Below are positions 1-10,303 of a DNA stretch of 64,000 nucleotides, piece after piece; position 1 is the first letter of the stretch; every line of letters begins with the position of its first letter. The notes under the pieces are model-generated. The model saw only the letters and a program-made list of their open reading frames with translations. It had not been told where the DNA came from and ran no database searches. Origin of the DNA: Valencia hispanica (lineage: Eukaryota; Chordata; Actinopteri; Cyprinodontiformes; Valenciidae); contig OY747716.1 of assembly GCA_963556495.2 (NCBI GenBank), positions 28,072,818-28,136,817 of the forward strand, given 5' to 3'. A program made the position numbers and the translations under genes.

Positions 1-1489
1 AAGGTTTAGATGAGGCTAATATTTTTGATAATTCCGAAAGCTCGACTGAATCAAAACAGCCTAAGCACAACTGAGGTTCTACAGTTCTTTCCGATACTGC
101 CTCATTTACTGAGGAAGAAGTAATCATGTTTGGGAGGATGCCAATGATTTTATTTTTAATAAAATTAATTTTATTTATGAAGAATCCCATAAAATCATCA
201 CTGCTAAGAGCTGGGGGAATAGTTGGCTTAACAGAACTATGACTCTGTGTAGGTTTGGCAACTGTACTAAAAAGAAACCTAGGATTTTTATTCGCCTCTA
301 TTAATGATGAAAAATATGCTGTTCTAGCTTGTCGAAGGGTCTTTTTATACAGCAGTAGACTGTTATTCCAGGTTAAATAGGAATCCTCTAGGTGTGTAGA
401 GCGCCATTTTCTCTCCACATTTCTAGTATTCTGCTTTAAAGTACGCAACTCTGCGTTGAACCAAGGAGTCAGCCTCCTATGGCTAGCCACTTTCTATTTT
501 AAGGGGGCTACACTATCTAATGCCAGATGCAATGAGGACGTAACGCTGTGAACCAGACCATCAATTTCTGAAGGGTTGGAGATAGAATTGCTGCCATCCA
601 CTGTGTTACCCTGAGACACTAAGGAAAGTAAGAATGGAACAGATTCTTTAAAAATTGCTACAGCATTGTCTGATAAAGCTCTACTATAATGAAATTTTCT
701 TTCAGATTTAAGATGGTCAGTTAAAGTAAATTCAAAAGTTATTAAGAAGTGGTCAGACAGGACCGGGTCATGTGGGTGGACTGTTATTTCCTCACACTCA
801 ATACCGTATGTCAGTACAAGGTCCAAAGTGTGTTTACCCGAGTGGGTCGATCCCTGTACTTTTTGAGTAAAGCCAATTGATTCTAAAATAGCACTAAAGG
901 CTGCATTTAGGCTATCACTTTCAGTATCCACATGAATATCAAAGTCCCCCACTATAATAACCCTATCAGTATTTAATACTAAATCAGATAAAAAATTTGA
1001 GATCTGATCCAAGAATTGAGAGTAAGGGCCTGGTGGACGATACAAAACCACAAACAAAAATGGTCTTAATGTTTTGCAACTTGGATGAGGAAAATTAAGG
1101 GTTAGATGTTCAAAAGAACTGTAGGTATCAATTGGTCTGGGACTAATTAGTAAATCAGAACGAAAAATGGTTGCAACTCCTCCTCCTCGCCCAGTATTTC
1201 TAGGAATGTGAAAATTTAAATGACTGGAAGGAATTGACTCATTTATACTGACATAATCCTCCTGCTGCAACCAGGTTTCTGTGAGACAAAGGAAGTCAAT
1301 GTGATTATCACAAATCAAGTAATTTACTAACAAAGTCTTTGAGGAGAGAGATCTTATGTTTAATAAATCACATTTAATAAATTTATTTTTCTGTTCAGTC
1401 AAAGTTGTATTTATTTTTATGAGATTTCCATAATTTGCTTTAGTTGGCTTAACTTTTAATCCATTTAATTTTGGCCGTGGGCAAGACAC
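1..1489 (-). pseudogene. LINE ORF2 fragment: AP endonuclease and linker, with one nonsense codon
   Basis: This is the N-terminal part of an L2-type ORF2 protein, which nicks target DNA and reverse transcribes the element. The first 331 codons (1489-497) form an endonuclease/exonuclease/phosphatase domain. Visible motifs are LLNIRSL (N44), LTETWL (E71), LYRPPG (Y150), GDFDIH (D182) and SDH (245-247). A TAG at 494-496 follows APLK. The same frame then continues open (KVASHRRLTPWFNAELR...) to position 1, a linker typical of the region before the RT. A single nonsense codon is therefore the only break seen in almost 1.5 kb. The usual GDFN motif reads GDFD, with D184 (codon at 938-940) where a catalytic Asn is expected, so nicking may be impaired. 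The RT lies outside the window. Confidence 0.88.
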
Positions 1490-1582
1490 TGTTTCTATAG
1501 GGTAATGGGTGGGTAACAGTACAGAAGCAGCAGAGAGGTGGGTTAAACTACGACTCTGCTTACTGGTCTGGACCCTTGGTTA

Positions 1583-2470
1583 TCAGTGTTTTGGAGGACT
1601 AATAAATTCGGCCATATTCCTAGAAAGAAGAGCTGCTCCATCCAAAGTGGGATGGATGCCGTCTCTCCGGATCAGACCAGGTTTTCCCCAAAATGTTCTC
1701 CAGTTATCAATGTAACCCACATAGTTTGAAGGACACCACCTAGACAACCATTGATGGAATGACAGCATGCGGCTAAACATGTCGTCACTGGTCTGATCAG
1801 GCAGGGGACCAGAAAAGATTACCGAGTCTGACATTGTTTTAGCAAACTTACACACCGAAGCAACACTAATTTTAGTGACCTCCGATTGGCATAACCGGGT
1901 GTCATTACCGCCAGCGTGAATAACAATCTTACTGTATTTACGCTTATATTTAGCCAGCAGTTTCAGGTAGGATTTGATGTCACCCGTTCTGGCCCCTGGT
2001 AAGCATTTGACTATGGTCAATGGTGTCTCTAATGCCAGGTTTCTGACTATGGAGCTGCCAATTACCAGGGTCGGCTTCTCAGCGGTTGTGTCGCTGAGCG
2101 GTGAAAATCTGTTAGACACGGGGACCGGTTGGTGGTGGCCCGTGGGCTGGGTCCTAGAACTATGCTTCCTACGTACCGTCACCCAGCCGGCCTGGGGTCC
2201 CGGCTGCGCGGGCTCTACCGGAGGACAGCTAGGGGGTTCTATCCTTGTTGGCTCCGCGCTGGCTAATGGGCTTCGGCTATCTGCTGGTTTTTCAACAGCG
2301 CGGAGCCGTGCTTCTAATTCTGATACCCTCGCCTCCAAAGCTACAAAAATATTACATTTATTACAGTTACCATTATCACTAAAGGAGGCAGGGAAGTAAC
2401 TAAACATCTGACAGAGAGAGCAAGAGAGAAGAGTTAGAGACAGGAGAGAGAAGAGTAGCCATAGCCGCAA
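1583..2470 (-). CDS. LINE ORF1 protein with coiled coil and SGNH esterase domain
   Basis: This is an intact 295-aa ORF1 of the L2-type LINE. ORF1 proteins of this group bind element RNA and help form the RNP. Residues 42-62 ([18 protein letters not shown]) form a short coiled coil after a Cys pair (NCNKC). A proline-rich linker and GWVTVRRK (95-102) follow. An SGNH hydrolase domain then runs from about 133 to 292: [10 protein letters not shown] holds the nucleophile Ser, HAGGND is the Asn block, and DGIHP (D270, H273) is the Asp-His end of the triad. The first 20 residues are leucine-rich and look like a signal peptide. Met22 is an alternative start that would avoid this, and the sequence does not decide between them. 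The ORF stops 93 bases before the ORF2 start. Confidence 0.85.
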   Translation of the reverse strand: MRLWLLFSLLSLTLLSCSLCQMFSYFPASFSDNGNCNKCNIFVALEARVSELEARLRAVEKPADSRSPLASAEPTRIEPPSCPPVEPAQPGPQAGWVTVRRKHSSRTQPTGHHQPVPVSNRFSPLSDTTAEKPTLVIGSSIVRNLALETPLTIVKCLPGARTGDIKSYLKLLAKYKRKYSKIVIHAGGNDTRLCQSEVTKISVASVCKFAKTMSDSVIFSGPLPDQTSDDMFSRMLSFHQWLSRWCPSNYVGYIDNWRTFWGKPGLIRRDGIHPTLDGAALLSRNMAEFISPPKH

Positions 2471-2891
2471 TGAAGCTAAGCTAACTGAGCTAGCGAGACC
2501 TTACCACCCCAAGAAAAGCTGTGTGAAACACAAGGAGTTCCCAAAACGTAAAGTACACCACCACAAAACGTGTGTTTTAGTGTGCTTGTGTGTTAAAATA
2601 ACTTAGAAAGGCCTCAGCACAGAGAAAATAAGATCAATTCAAGAGAGTCTGAACACCAAACAGCTTACAGGGAGCACAACAGGAAATTACGCAATACGGC
2701 TTACCCCCGTCGAATATTTTGGACAACATATGTATAAAATATACGCAGGCTTATATTAATATAGCTATGCATAAAAAAAATGTCTAGTCCGTCTTTACTA
2801 ATTTATTTTGAAAAACACCCAGAAATGTGGTTGTTCTCTATCCGGTTGGTGCTAGTTATTTGTGTAGATTGACTGCGGACTTGATCCGGTG

Positions 2892-2927
2892 TCCGGCAAA
2901 AATAGAATCAATCCTATTTTTGCCGGA
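2892..2927. repeat. Perfect inverted repeat (14-bp arms, 8-nt loop)
   Basis: Arms TCCGGCAAAAATAG (2892-2905) and CTATTTTTGCCGGA (2914-2927) are exact reverse complements around an 8-base loop. The function is unknown. It could be a cruciform-prone site or the core of a palindromic MITE. Confidence 0.9.
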
Positions 2928-2946
2928 TGGCGAAACGGCGGCCGGC

Positions 2947-2982
2947 CATCTAATGTGAGTACTCTTGTACTCACATTAGATG
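2947..2982. repeat. Perfect inverted repeat (16-bp arms, 4-nt loop)
   Basis: Arms CATCTAATGTGAGTAC (2947-2962) and GTACTCACATTAGATG (2967-2982) are exact reverse complements around TCTT. It starts 19 bases after the first hairpin. The stem is too short for a typical pre-miRNA. Confidence 0.92.
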
Positions 2983-3805
2983 TGTGTTTTGTAATGTAAT
3001 ATTTCAATGTCAATATTTGTAATGTAAGTAATGTGAGCTTTTGTCCAAAAGACTGCCTGTGCTAATTCCAAAATGAAATTCATAGTCAGAGGCTGTGTGG
3101 GTGGGTGACCATTCATTTAAAGAAAACTCTGGATAATCCAGTTAAGGAGGATAATTTCCTTTAGTACTCAGGAACTGCCAGAAAGCAAGTCAAAAAAACT
3201 GAAAGGAAAGTGGACAGAAGGAGGTTAAAGTTTTTTTTGTGTGTGTGTGGGGTGTTGCGTGGCTGCAGAGAGCAAAATACAGACAAAGCTGTTTTTAAAA
3301 AAAAAAGCTTTAGATCTCTGCAAACATGTCTGGGGTCCTTTGCTTCACTTTGTGACTGTACTGTTTGGCAGATAATTACCTCTTTGTTGAAGGTTTCAGA
3401 AAAGCTCCCCTGACCAGGAGCCAGAATGCCTTTCACAGAGTGTGAGTGAGCGAACACGTGCTTGAATATGCATGAGAGGAGTGAAGGGCCTTCTGATCTA
3501 TTCAGTGCTCTTTAGCCGGCCTTGTCCTCTTTTGACAAGCAGAAGGCGTACAGTGCTGGTCTCATTTACTGGCACCCCTGGTAAAGCTGTGGAAAAAGTC
3601 TTGAATTTTTTTTAATCATTCTTAGCAGCAGAATAGACTCACTGAAAAATGTGTAAAGTATATTTCTGCAATTTAGGATATAGGGTGGGGGGAGAGGCAT
3701 GCGAAAAATATTAAAACCCTTTTTAACAAAATCATCAATGGCAAAACAATCAGTATTTCTAGAAACTCTCTATAATCACTGTTAAGTATGGTAGACAATC
3801 AGTGA

Positions 3806-4405
3806 GTTTACATGCAGTGAGACAAAATCAAATTATTGCCTTAGTCAAATTGAAGTCGGACTTTTGAAATGCATGTATAGGCCTACGTCTTAGCCCAACT
3901 GAATTCGAACTGAACTAGAGATAGAGTAATTGAGCTAAGGGACCCAGATAATGTGATTGGTAAATCGAATTTCTCTGCACATAAACTCCTAGCCCGCCTC
4001 AGTCGAGTTTTTCACGAGAAGTGAGGAGAACGCAAAAGAGACACAACAACACAGCAGAACAGAGTGTAACACAATCAAGCAGTACAGTATTTACAAAATT
4101 TAATGTGCTGCAGCGTTTTTGTCGTCCATTTCTTTGCTCATTGTGCATATCCTGCTTTTACTCCATCTGCTTCACTGCTGTCAATATTTGTTTACTATCT
4201 GTGACTCTAGGCTAGCCAAAACTCAACGTGAAAGGGCGCATGTAATCACCTAGTGTCGCGGTGGCGAACACACTTCATTCCATAATTAGATTTTTGGAGA
4301 CATGTAAACTGGGATAAAAGCTCCCATTCTTGTTAAGTTATTAGTCCGATTTTTTTTCCAAAAGCTCAATTTAGATGTGCATGTAGAACCTCGGACAAAA
4401 CAAAC
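3806..4405. mobile_element. Possible decayed MITE
   Basis: The ends carry the similar inverted words TTTACATGCA (near 3808) and TGCATGTAGAA (near 4378). Further in are matched but diverged inverted pieces (AAGTCGGACTT near 3855 against AGTCCGATTTT near 4342). The inner sequence looks non-coding. No target-site duplication was found, so the assignment is weak. Confidence 0.35.
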
Positions 4406-4549
4406 TTTTTTGCATTTTTTTTTTGGTTCAAGGACATTTTTTAAAATCTAAATCTGGTGTCCACTGTCAGAAAACATAAAGTAGGCTCTTACAGAGTTGT
4501 TCAACAGAATGATTAAAATCATTTGACCCAATAAGGACAGAAATGTCCC

Positions 4550-4810
4550 ACTAGAAAAAATAAATTTTCTTTTATAGCCACCAAAGTCCCCAGACCTAAA
4601 TCCCATAAAAAATCTTGGTAAAGAAACAAAAAGGAACGAGCATGAGCAAGGCTTCATGTCAAGGGTGCCTCTATCTGCAAGCACAGACTTCATTAAACAT
4701 TGTATAACACTAAGTTGTCTCCTATGAGAAAACAGGGTTGTACAAGGTATTGATGGCAGAGGTGATAAAAAATTGTAAATACGGTATGTATTACCATAAA
4801 ATGACATCAC
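4550..4810 (+). pseudogene. Short Tc1/mariner transposase C-terminal relic
   Basis: Around 4579-4605 the plus strand encodes a PKSPDLNPI-like peptide. This is the signature preceding the catalytic Glu of DD34E transposases. Flanking sequence is decayed and no intact frame remains. The rest of 4406-5320 shows nothing recognisable. Confidence 0.4.
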
Positions 4811-5319
4811 AGCCAGAAATGTATTTTTCTACTCTAAAAGAAAAAATTGTCAGAAAAAAGAATAAGGGTCCATGACAAGTTCTGGCTCTATTATAATCAG
4901 AACTGGAGGTTACTGGATCATTGTGTCCCTTTTACTTTCTTGGACCTTAGGAGACTGCTAATTTGAAACTGATTTGAAGCCTTTTAAGTATTTTTACATA
5001 ATATGCAGCAAGATAATATATGCATAATATGCATCATGGTAAATGATGTTCTGGGAAGCTGTGTATATGTTTTTTCTGTATTCTGGAGAAACACACTCCC
5101 GTTCATTAGTATCGATACCCCTTGAACGTATTTTACTCGATTTTTAAAATACAAGTAAAAGCTTCAATGTATTTTATCGGGCTTTATGTGCGAGATCAAA
5201 AGCAAAATATTTGTAAATTAGAAGGAAAAGAATGCTCTTTTTCTTTTTTTTCTTTTTTTTTTACAAATAAAAATCTTTTGCGTGCATTTATATTCACTCC
5301 CATTACTCTAATGGCAATA

Positions 5320-5870
5320 AATTAAAGGCAACCAAGTGGCTTTAAAAGTCACCTAGCTAAACCTAATAAAGTCCACCAGAGTGTGATTTAGTTTCAGTAT
5401 ATAAAATAAAGGTTCTGTAAAAGGCCCCAGAGGGTTGCTAAAGAACATTACTGAAACAAACAGAATCATGAAGACCAAGGAGCACAGCAGACACATCAGG
5501 GAGAAAGTTGTGGAGAAGTTTAAACCAGGGTTGCATTATAAAACAAAATCCCAATATTTGCAAATTTCACAAAGCAATGACTATGACACAACTGCAAGCC
5601 TAGCCAGCCACCTAAACTGGCAGCCTGAGTAAGAACAATATTTATCAGAGAAGCAGCCAAGAGTTCTGTGGTTTATCTGGAACAGCAGCACAGATCCACA
5701 GCTCAGGTGGGAGAATCTGTTAGTCGGCATCATAACTATTTGCCACAAACCTTGCTTTTATGGAAGTGAGGCAAAAAGAAAACAATTATTGAAAGAAATC
5801 CATGAAAAGTAGTGTCCAGTTTGCCATGACGGGAATACAGCAAGCACTGATCTTAACCTGAAACATGCTT
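5320..5870 (+). pseudogene. Tc1-like transposon relic, transposase N-terminus
   Basis: The plus strand at 5468-5560 reads MKTKEHSRHIREKVVEKFKPGL, closely resembling the paired-like DNA-binding start of fish Tc1 transposases (compare MKSKEHTRQVRDKVIEKFKAGL at 9275). About 150 bases upstream look like the untranslated leader. Downstream, a patch near 5695-5830 matches a later part of the DNA-binding region (STAQVGES-like, then FYGS.AKRKQ-like), so internal sequence has been lost. Frameshifts and stops make it non-functional. Terminal inverted repeats are not clear. Confidence 0.7.
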
Positions 5871-5954
5871 AATGAAACAGCTCCATCTACTTGAATGCTG
5901 TCTGTCATGACTTGGTCACTATGGTAGTTAAGGGATTGAAAAGAATAGAACAAA

Positions 5955-6605
5955 AGTATCCTTTATTGCCCTACATTACGAAATTCGACATAACAACAGC
6001 AAAGTGAAAGATTCAAAGATAAATATAAAAAAATATATACTGCACAGTCAGGGGGAAATTACAACACTAAAATATCTTGTAGGTTTTTTTCAAATAGCAA
6101 ACATAGATCTAATAAATGTGCAACTGATCAGGATAACAAAACATATTTACAAAATGTGTTTGTGCATTAAAAAACAAAATATTTACAAGTGAGAAAAAAA
6201 CTATACAAAACAGAGATGTGCAATAACACCCGAAACGTTATCTAAAATGAGAAAACGAATTACAGCAGGGATGTAAACATTCCTTAAGTTTCATGGGAAG
6301 AATTATGATTATACAGTTTCACAACTGCTGGGAGGAAAGATCTGCAGCAACTCTCCTTCGTGTCCTTAGGATGCAACAGTCCGTCACTGAAGGAGCTTTC
6401 CGGTTTAGCAACAGCTTCATGCATGGGACACTATCTAACAGCTATTTTAGCCAGAGTCTTTCCATCTCCCACCACCTGCACTGGATATCCAACCACAGAG
6501 CTGGTTTCCTGATGACCTTATCTAACCGCTTCCTTGCAGCTGTATATAAGCTGCAACTCCAATAGATTACACCATAGAAGATGGCTGATGCGACCACAGA
6601 GTTTT
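5955..6605 (-). mobile_element. 5'-truncated LINE, C-terminal ORF2 end and 3' UTR
   Basis: On the minus strand, 6600-6310 encodes a degenerate C-terminal tail of a LINE ORF2 (AARKRLDKVIRKPAL, then a segment that resembles SFSDGLLHPKDTKE and SFLPAVVKLYN). This tail is common in fish non-LTR elements. An AT-rich 3' UTR follows and ends near 5955 with an AATAAAGGATAC-type terminus. Several stops interrupt the frame. Only the last ~650 bases are present, the usual 5' truncation of LINE copies. The exact clade is not assigned. Confidence 0.65.
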
Positions 6606-6725
6606 AAAAAAAAGTGTCCGTTAGTACACCACTCGTTACAATCCAGACGCTTTTTTATGCATTATTCTCCTATAGTGGTTGTGGTATAATGGTTGTGTTA
6701 TGCGGCTGTCTAGCTGATTCCTTAA

Positions 6726-7215
6726 AGGAACAGGGGGCAGGATTTGTAAATAAAGTAAACATCCATGTCCAGTTTTTTAATGCTGTTAGGTGATGAAGCG
6801 TTATAAACCAAAAAGAATGAGCCCACCCACGAATCACTCCATTTTCTTAAACTGGCTGTGCGCTGCAAAATGTGCTGCAGTTCGGGGCCCGAATTTCCCC
6901 CGCTGTCGTACAGATGTGACGTCAATTGACACGGCTTGGGAGTTCTCGACAGCTTTAAAAGAGGAAGAAAAATGGTCGCAGACCTCCATTGATTTAATTG
7001 TGAGAATGGATTCTTCTCTTCTGCAACTGGGAAACGACCAAGGACGACTCACAGCCCACTAAAAAGTGGCACTAAGAAAAAGAAGTATGTCACTGTGAAG
7101 AGGTATGTTTTTTTGTGAAGCGTATGTGCACGCTCCCGTGCGGCTGGCTGCAGTTACTTGCAGTGCCGGCCGCGTCGCTCGTGAGTTTCGTTTCTTCATT
7201 CTGCCCCATGCTCCT
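6726..7215. mobile_element. TTAA-flanked MITE (Kolobok/T2-like ends)
   Basis: A 490-bp segment lies between TTAA at 6722-6725 and TTAA at 7216-7219. Its inverted ends read AGGAACAGGGGGCAGGAT (left) and AGGAGCATGGGGCAGAAT (right, complement), with three mismatches in 18. TTAA target sites with AGG-type ends fit Kolobok/T2 or piggyBac-like elements. A second reading is that TAGCTGATT (6711-6719) and TGGCTGATT (7221-7229) are a diverged hAT-like target duplication just outside the ends. No transposase is encoded. Confidence 0.72.
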
Positions 7216-7439
7216 TTAAATGGCTGATTTCGTATGGAGACATGGCGGCTGAGAGGAATGGGCCAACAGATTACCTGGTCAGAAAAGGATCTGGTTAAAT
7301 TACCCTGAAGCTCCAACAGCGGAAACACGCCTTATGGTGAAATGACACATAACAGAACAAGGACACAACAGAACCACCTGCCGTATCTTTCACACACTTT
7401 TTCTGTGCTATCCACACTGCCACCTCTGACTGAACCTGA

Positions 7440-8000
7440 CTAGTGGTCCTCCTAAGTAGCAAATTGTTAGCTTTGAAATCAACTGTGTTGATCTCTTTAA
7501 AAAGTTCCTGCCAAATGCATAAACTTATGGAAGATAGTCCTCTGGTCAGATGATACCAAAGTTGAATTTTCTGGACTTAACACAACATTCCCACAGCCAA
7601 TCAGTGAAACATGGTGGTTGCAGCATTCTGCAGTGGAGTTGCTTGAGCAGGAAGAGGAAAGATTGTCAGAGCTAATGGGAGAATTTATAAAGTAAAATAA
7701 AGGAGAATCCTTAAAGAAAACCTGTTTGAGGATGCAAAGGACTTGAGACTGGGGCAGTGGTTTACCTTCCAATAGAACAATGATACTACATAAGATACAG
7801 AGGTACAATGGAGTGGTTTAAATCAAAGCATTTGCAAGTGTTAGAGCAGGTTCAGTTTCTAGATGTGGAAACCTGGTAAAGACATACCACAAAAGAAGTG
7901 CAGCTGCGAAAGGCATTTCTTTTATTGGGGGGGCTTATTCCAGTTCACAATTAAGCAATTCTTTGCATTCGTTTTTCACATAAATTCTTAAAAATGTACT
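7440..8000 (+). pseudogene. Decayed Tc1-like transposase, C-terminal half
   Basis: The plus strand follows the Tc1 catalytic domain from the first Asp block (TGGTCAGATGATACCAAAG at 7543, encoding WSDDTK) through GNKHGG-type glycine motifs to a GLRLGQ.FTFQ-like block near 7740 and the C-terminal end near 7850-7905. It shows many frameshifts, and the segment holding the DLNPIEN motif is missing. It belongs to the same broad family as the copy at 8906-10520 but is far older. A trailing AT-rich part to about 8000 resembles Tc1 3' flanking sequence. Confidence 0.7.
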
Positions 8001-8004
8001 AAAG

Positions 8005-8903
8005 TCTTTGTTTGTAGGGAAAAAAGGTTCAAGGAGGATGGATATTAACCTGTGGTTGTGAGGCCCAGGTTTAAATAGTCAAGTGAGTCAAAACCTCTCA
8101 GAAATTGCTCATAAATTATGCTCTATGCCCTTAAACATCACATCAGGTTTGAACCCCATGTTTCTGGCATCTTCCATCGTGATATTAAACAATAGTGTTC
8201 CATGTCAAACATTAAGTTGGTCTTCTTGCACCAGCAGCCAAATACAAATCACAACCTGAAGGTTTTATAACCAAGAAGTCAAAGGAAAACTTTGCTGCTG
8301 GCACTGACAATACAGAAACCAAGATCAATGCAAAGTCAAAGGGCTTTCACTTCTGTGTTTTTGCAACCTCAGTTAAGGCGTCATAAATTCATCCCAGAGC
8401 ATAAAACACCAAAATGTGAGCCCTTTTGCACAGCATTTGACTGGCATTTGACAAGGCCTCTGTGTTTCAAATTACTAGCAGGCACGCAGCAGGCAAATGG
8501 AGCACTTGGCTTAAATGTGTTCGTATGGCGAGTATATTGCACGAAATTGTACAGGAGATGCAAGTCTTAGTCATGAAAGCCATCTGGAAAGGACCAGAAA
8601 CGCCACTATTAAAGGCTATAAATAGAACAAAATAGGCTCACAATCAGAGTGATAATCCCTCAACAATGTAGTGGCTTTGTGGTATTATGAACTGTTCCAC
8701 ATTGAGACGAGGAAAACATCCTGTTCCATCTAACAATCACGCTGCCACTGACCCTGAGTACCCTCACTGTATCTAGAGTGTCTTCTGGGTGGCAAACATC
8801 ACCTTTGAGCTAAATGTGAGGAGTCATAGGTCTAGGATAAAAGGGATATGACGCCTAAAATGCTGAGTCCCACTAAATCCATCTGCAAGAGTCTTCTTCA
8901 GTA
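8005..8903. other. Gene-free stretch
   Basis: No similarity to proteins, RNA genes or clear repeats is visible in this interval before the Tc1 element. Confidence 0.5.
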
Positions 8904-9274
8904 TACAGTGGCTTGCAAAAGTATTCGGCCCCCTTGAACTTTTCCACATTTTGTCACATTACAGCCACAAACATGAATCAGTTTTATTGGAATTCCAGGT
9001 GAAAGACCAAAACAAAGTGGTGTACACGTGAGAAGTGGAACGAAAATCATACATGATTCTAAACATTTTTTACTAATAAATAAGTGAAAAGAGGGGTGTG
9101 CGTAATTATTCAGCCCCCTTTGGTCTGAGTGCAGTCAGTTGCCCATAGACATTGCCTGATGAGTGCTAATGACTAAATAGAGTGCACCTGTGTGTAATCT
9201 AATGTCAGTACAAATACAGCTGCCCTGTGACGGCCTCAGATGTTGTCTAAGAGAATGTTGGGAGCAACAACACC

Positions 9275-10303
9275 ATGAAGTCCAAAGAACACACCAGACA
9301 GGTCAGGGATAAAGTTATTGAGAAATTTAAAGCAGGCTTAGGCTACAAAAAGATTTCCCAAGCCTTGAACATCCCACGGAGCACTGTTCAAGCGATCATT
9401 CAGAAATGGAAGGAGTATGGCACAACTGTAAACCTACCAAGACAAGGCCGTCCACCTAAACTCACAGGCCGAACAAGGAGAGCGCTGATCAGAAATGCAG
9501 CCAAGAGGCCCATGGTGACTCTGGATGATCTGCAGAGATCTACAGCTCAGGTGGGGGAATCTGTCCATAGGACAACTATTAGTCGTGCACTGTACAAAGC
9601 TGGCCTTTATGGAAGAGTGGCAAGAAGAAAGCCATTGTTAAAAGAAAACCATACGAAGTCCCGTTTGCAGTTTGCCACAAGCCATGTGGGGGACACAGCA
9701 AACATGTGTCCCCCACCCTAACATGTGCTCTGGTCAGATGAGACCAAAATGGAACTTTTTGGCCAAAATGCAAAACGCTATGTGTGGCGGAAAACTAACA
9801 CTGCACATCACTCTGAACACACCATCCCCACTGTCAAATATGGTGGTGGCAGCATCATGCTCTGGGAGTGCTTCTCTTCAGCAGGGACAGGGAAGCTGGT
9901 CAGAGTTGATGGGAAGATGGATGGAGCCAAATACAGGGTAATCTTGGAAGAAAACCTCTTGGAGTCTACAAAAGACTTGAGACTGGGGCGGAGGTTCACC
10001 TTCCTGCAGGACAACGACATTAAACATAAAGCCAGGGCAACAATGGAACGATTTAAAACAAAACATATCCATGTGTTAGAATGGCCCAGTCAAAGTCCAG
10101 ATCTAAATCCAATCGAAAATCTGTGGCAAGATCTGAAAGCTGCTGTTCACAAACACTGTCCATCTAATCTGACTGAGCTGGAGCTGTTTTCCAAAGAAGA
10201 ATGGGCAAGAATTTCAGTCTGTAGATGTGCAAAGCTGGTAGAGACATACCCTAAAAGACTGGCAGCTGTAATTGCAGCAAAAGGTGGTTCTACAAAGTAT
10301 TGA
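9275..10303 (+). pseudogene. Tc1 transposase (DD34E) with one in-frame stop
   Basis: This is a cut-and-paste transposase of 342 codons, the usual Tc1 length. Residues 1-115 are the paired-like DNA-binding part: MKSKEHTRQVRDKV, a first helix-turn-helix with STVQAIIQKW, a GRPPK AT-hook-like linker, then a second helix-turn-helix. The catalytic triad is complete: D155 (WSDETK), D246 (LQDND) and E281 (DLNPIEN), with 34 residues between the last two. Codon 149 (9719-9721) is TAA. The frame is the same on both sides, so this stop is the only disabling change seen. It lies in a short odd segment with an inverted repeat (9686-9716). The ATG at 9275 gives a full N-terminus. The protein would act in the nucleus on the element's own ends. 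Confidence 0.93.
9686..9716. repeat. 11-bp perfect inverted repeat inside the transposase gene
   Basis: GTGGGGGACAC (9686-9696) is followed after nine bases by its exact reverse complement (9706-9716). The second arm sits where related transposases have a different sequence, and the segment after it carries the in-frame TAA. AACATGTG also occurs twice (9701-9708 and 9720-9727), flanking the odd patch. Confidence 0.85.

Larger units (their letters stand above)
1..2712 (-). mobile_element. L2-type non-LTR retrotransposon, 5' part
   Basis: Read on the minus strand this is a LINE in natural order. A 5' leader (about 2712-2471) is followed by ORF1 (2470-1583), a 93-base spacer, then ORF2 (from 1489), which leaves the window at position 1 before its reverse transcriptase domain. 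An ORF1 with an SGNH esterase, together with an ORF2 opening in an AP-type endonuclease, is the arrangement known for fish L2/CR1-group elements. ORF1 is open and ORF2 has one stop, so the copy is young. The 5' boundary near 2712 is judged from where LINE-like sequence stops and is approximate. No target-site duplication can be shown because the 3' end is outside. Confidence 0.85.
2713..3805. other. Gene-free stretch with two hairpins
   Basis: No protein similarity is seen in any frame. The only structure is the pair of perfect inverted repeats at 2892-2927 and 2947-2982 (listed separately) and a short GT run near 3238-3248. Confidence 0.6.

Noticed and set aside
1509..2399. Plus-strand ORFs overlapping the LINE region
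   Set aside because: They are shadows of the minus-strand ORF1 and its spacer, with no domain of their own.
2947..2982. Pre-miRNA hairpin
   Set aside because: Stem of 16 bp and 4-nt loop are too short for a Drosha substrate.
7059..7328. 89-codon minus-strand ORF and a plus-strand ATGGCGGCTGAGAGG start near 7242
   Set aside because: Both overlap or abut the end of a MITE. The plus-strand frame stops within about 20 codons and no splice donor supports an exon.
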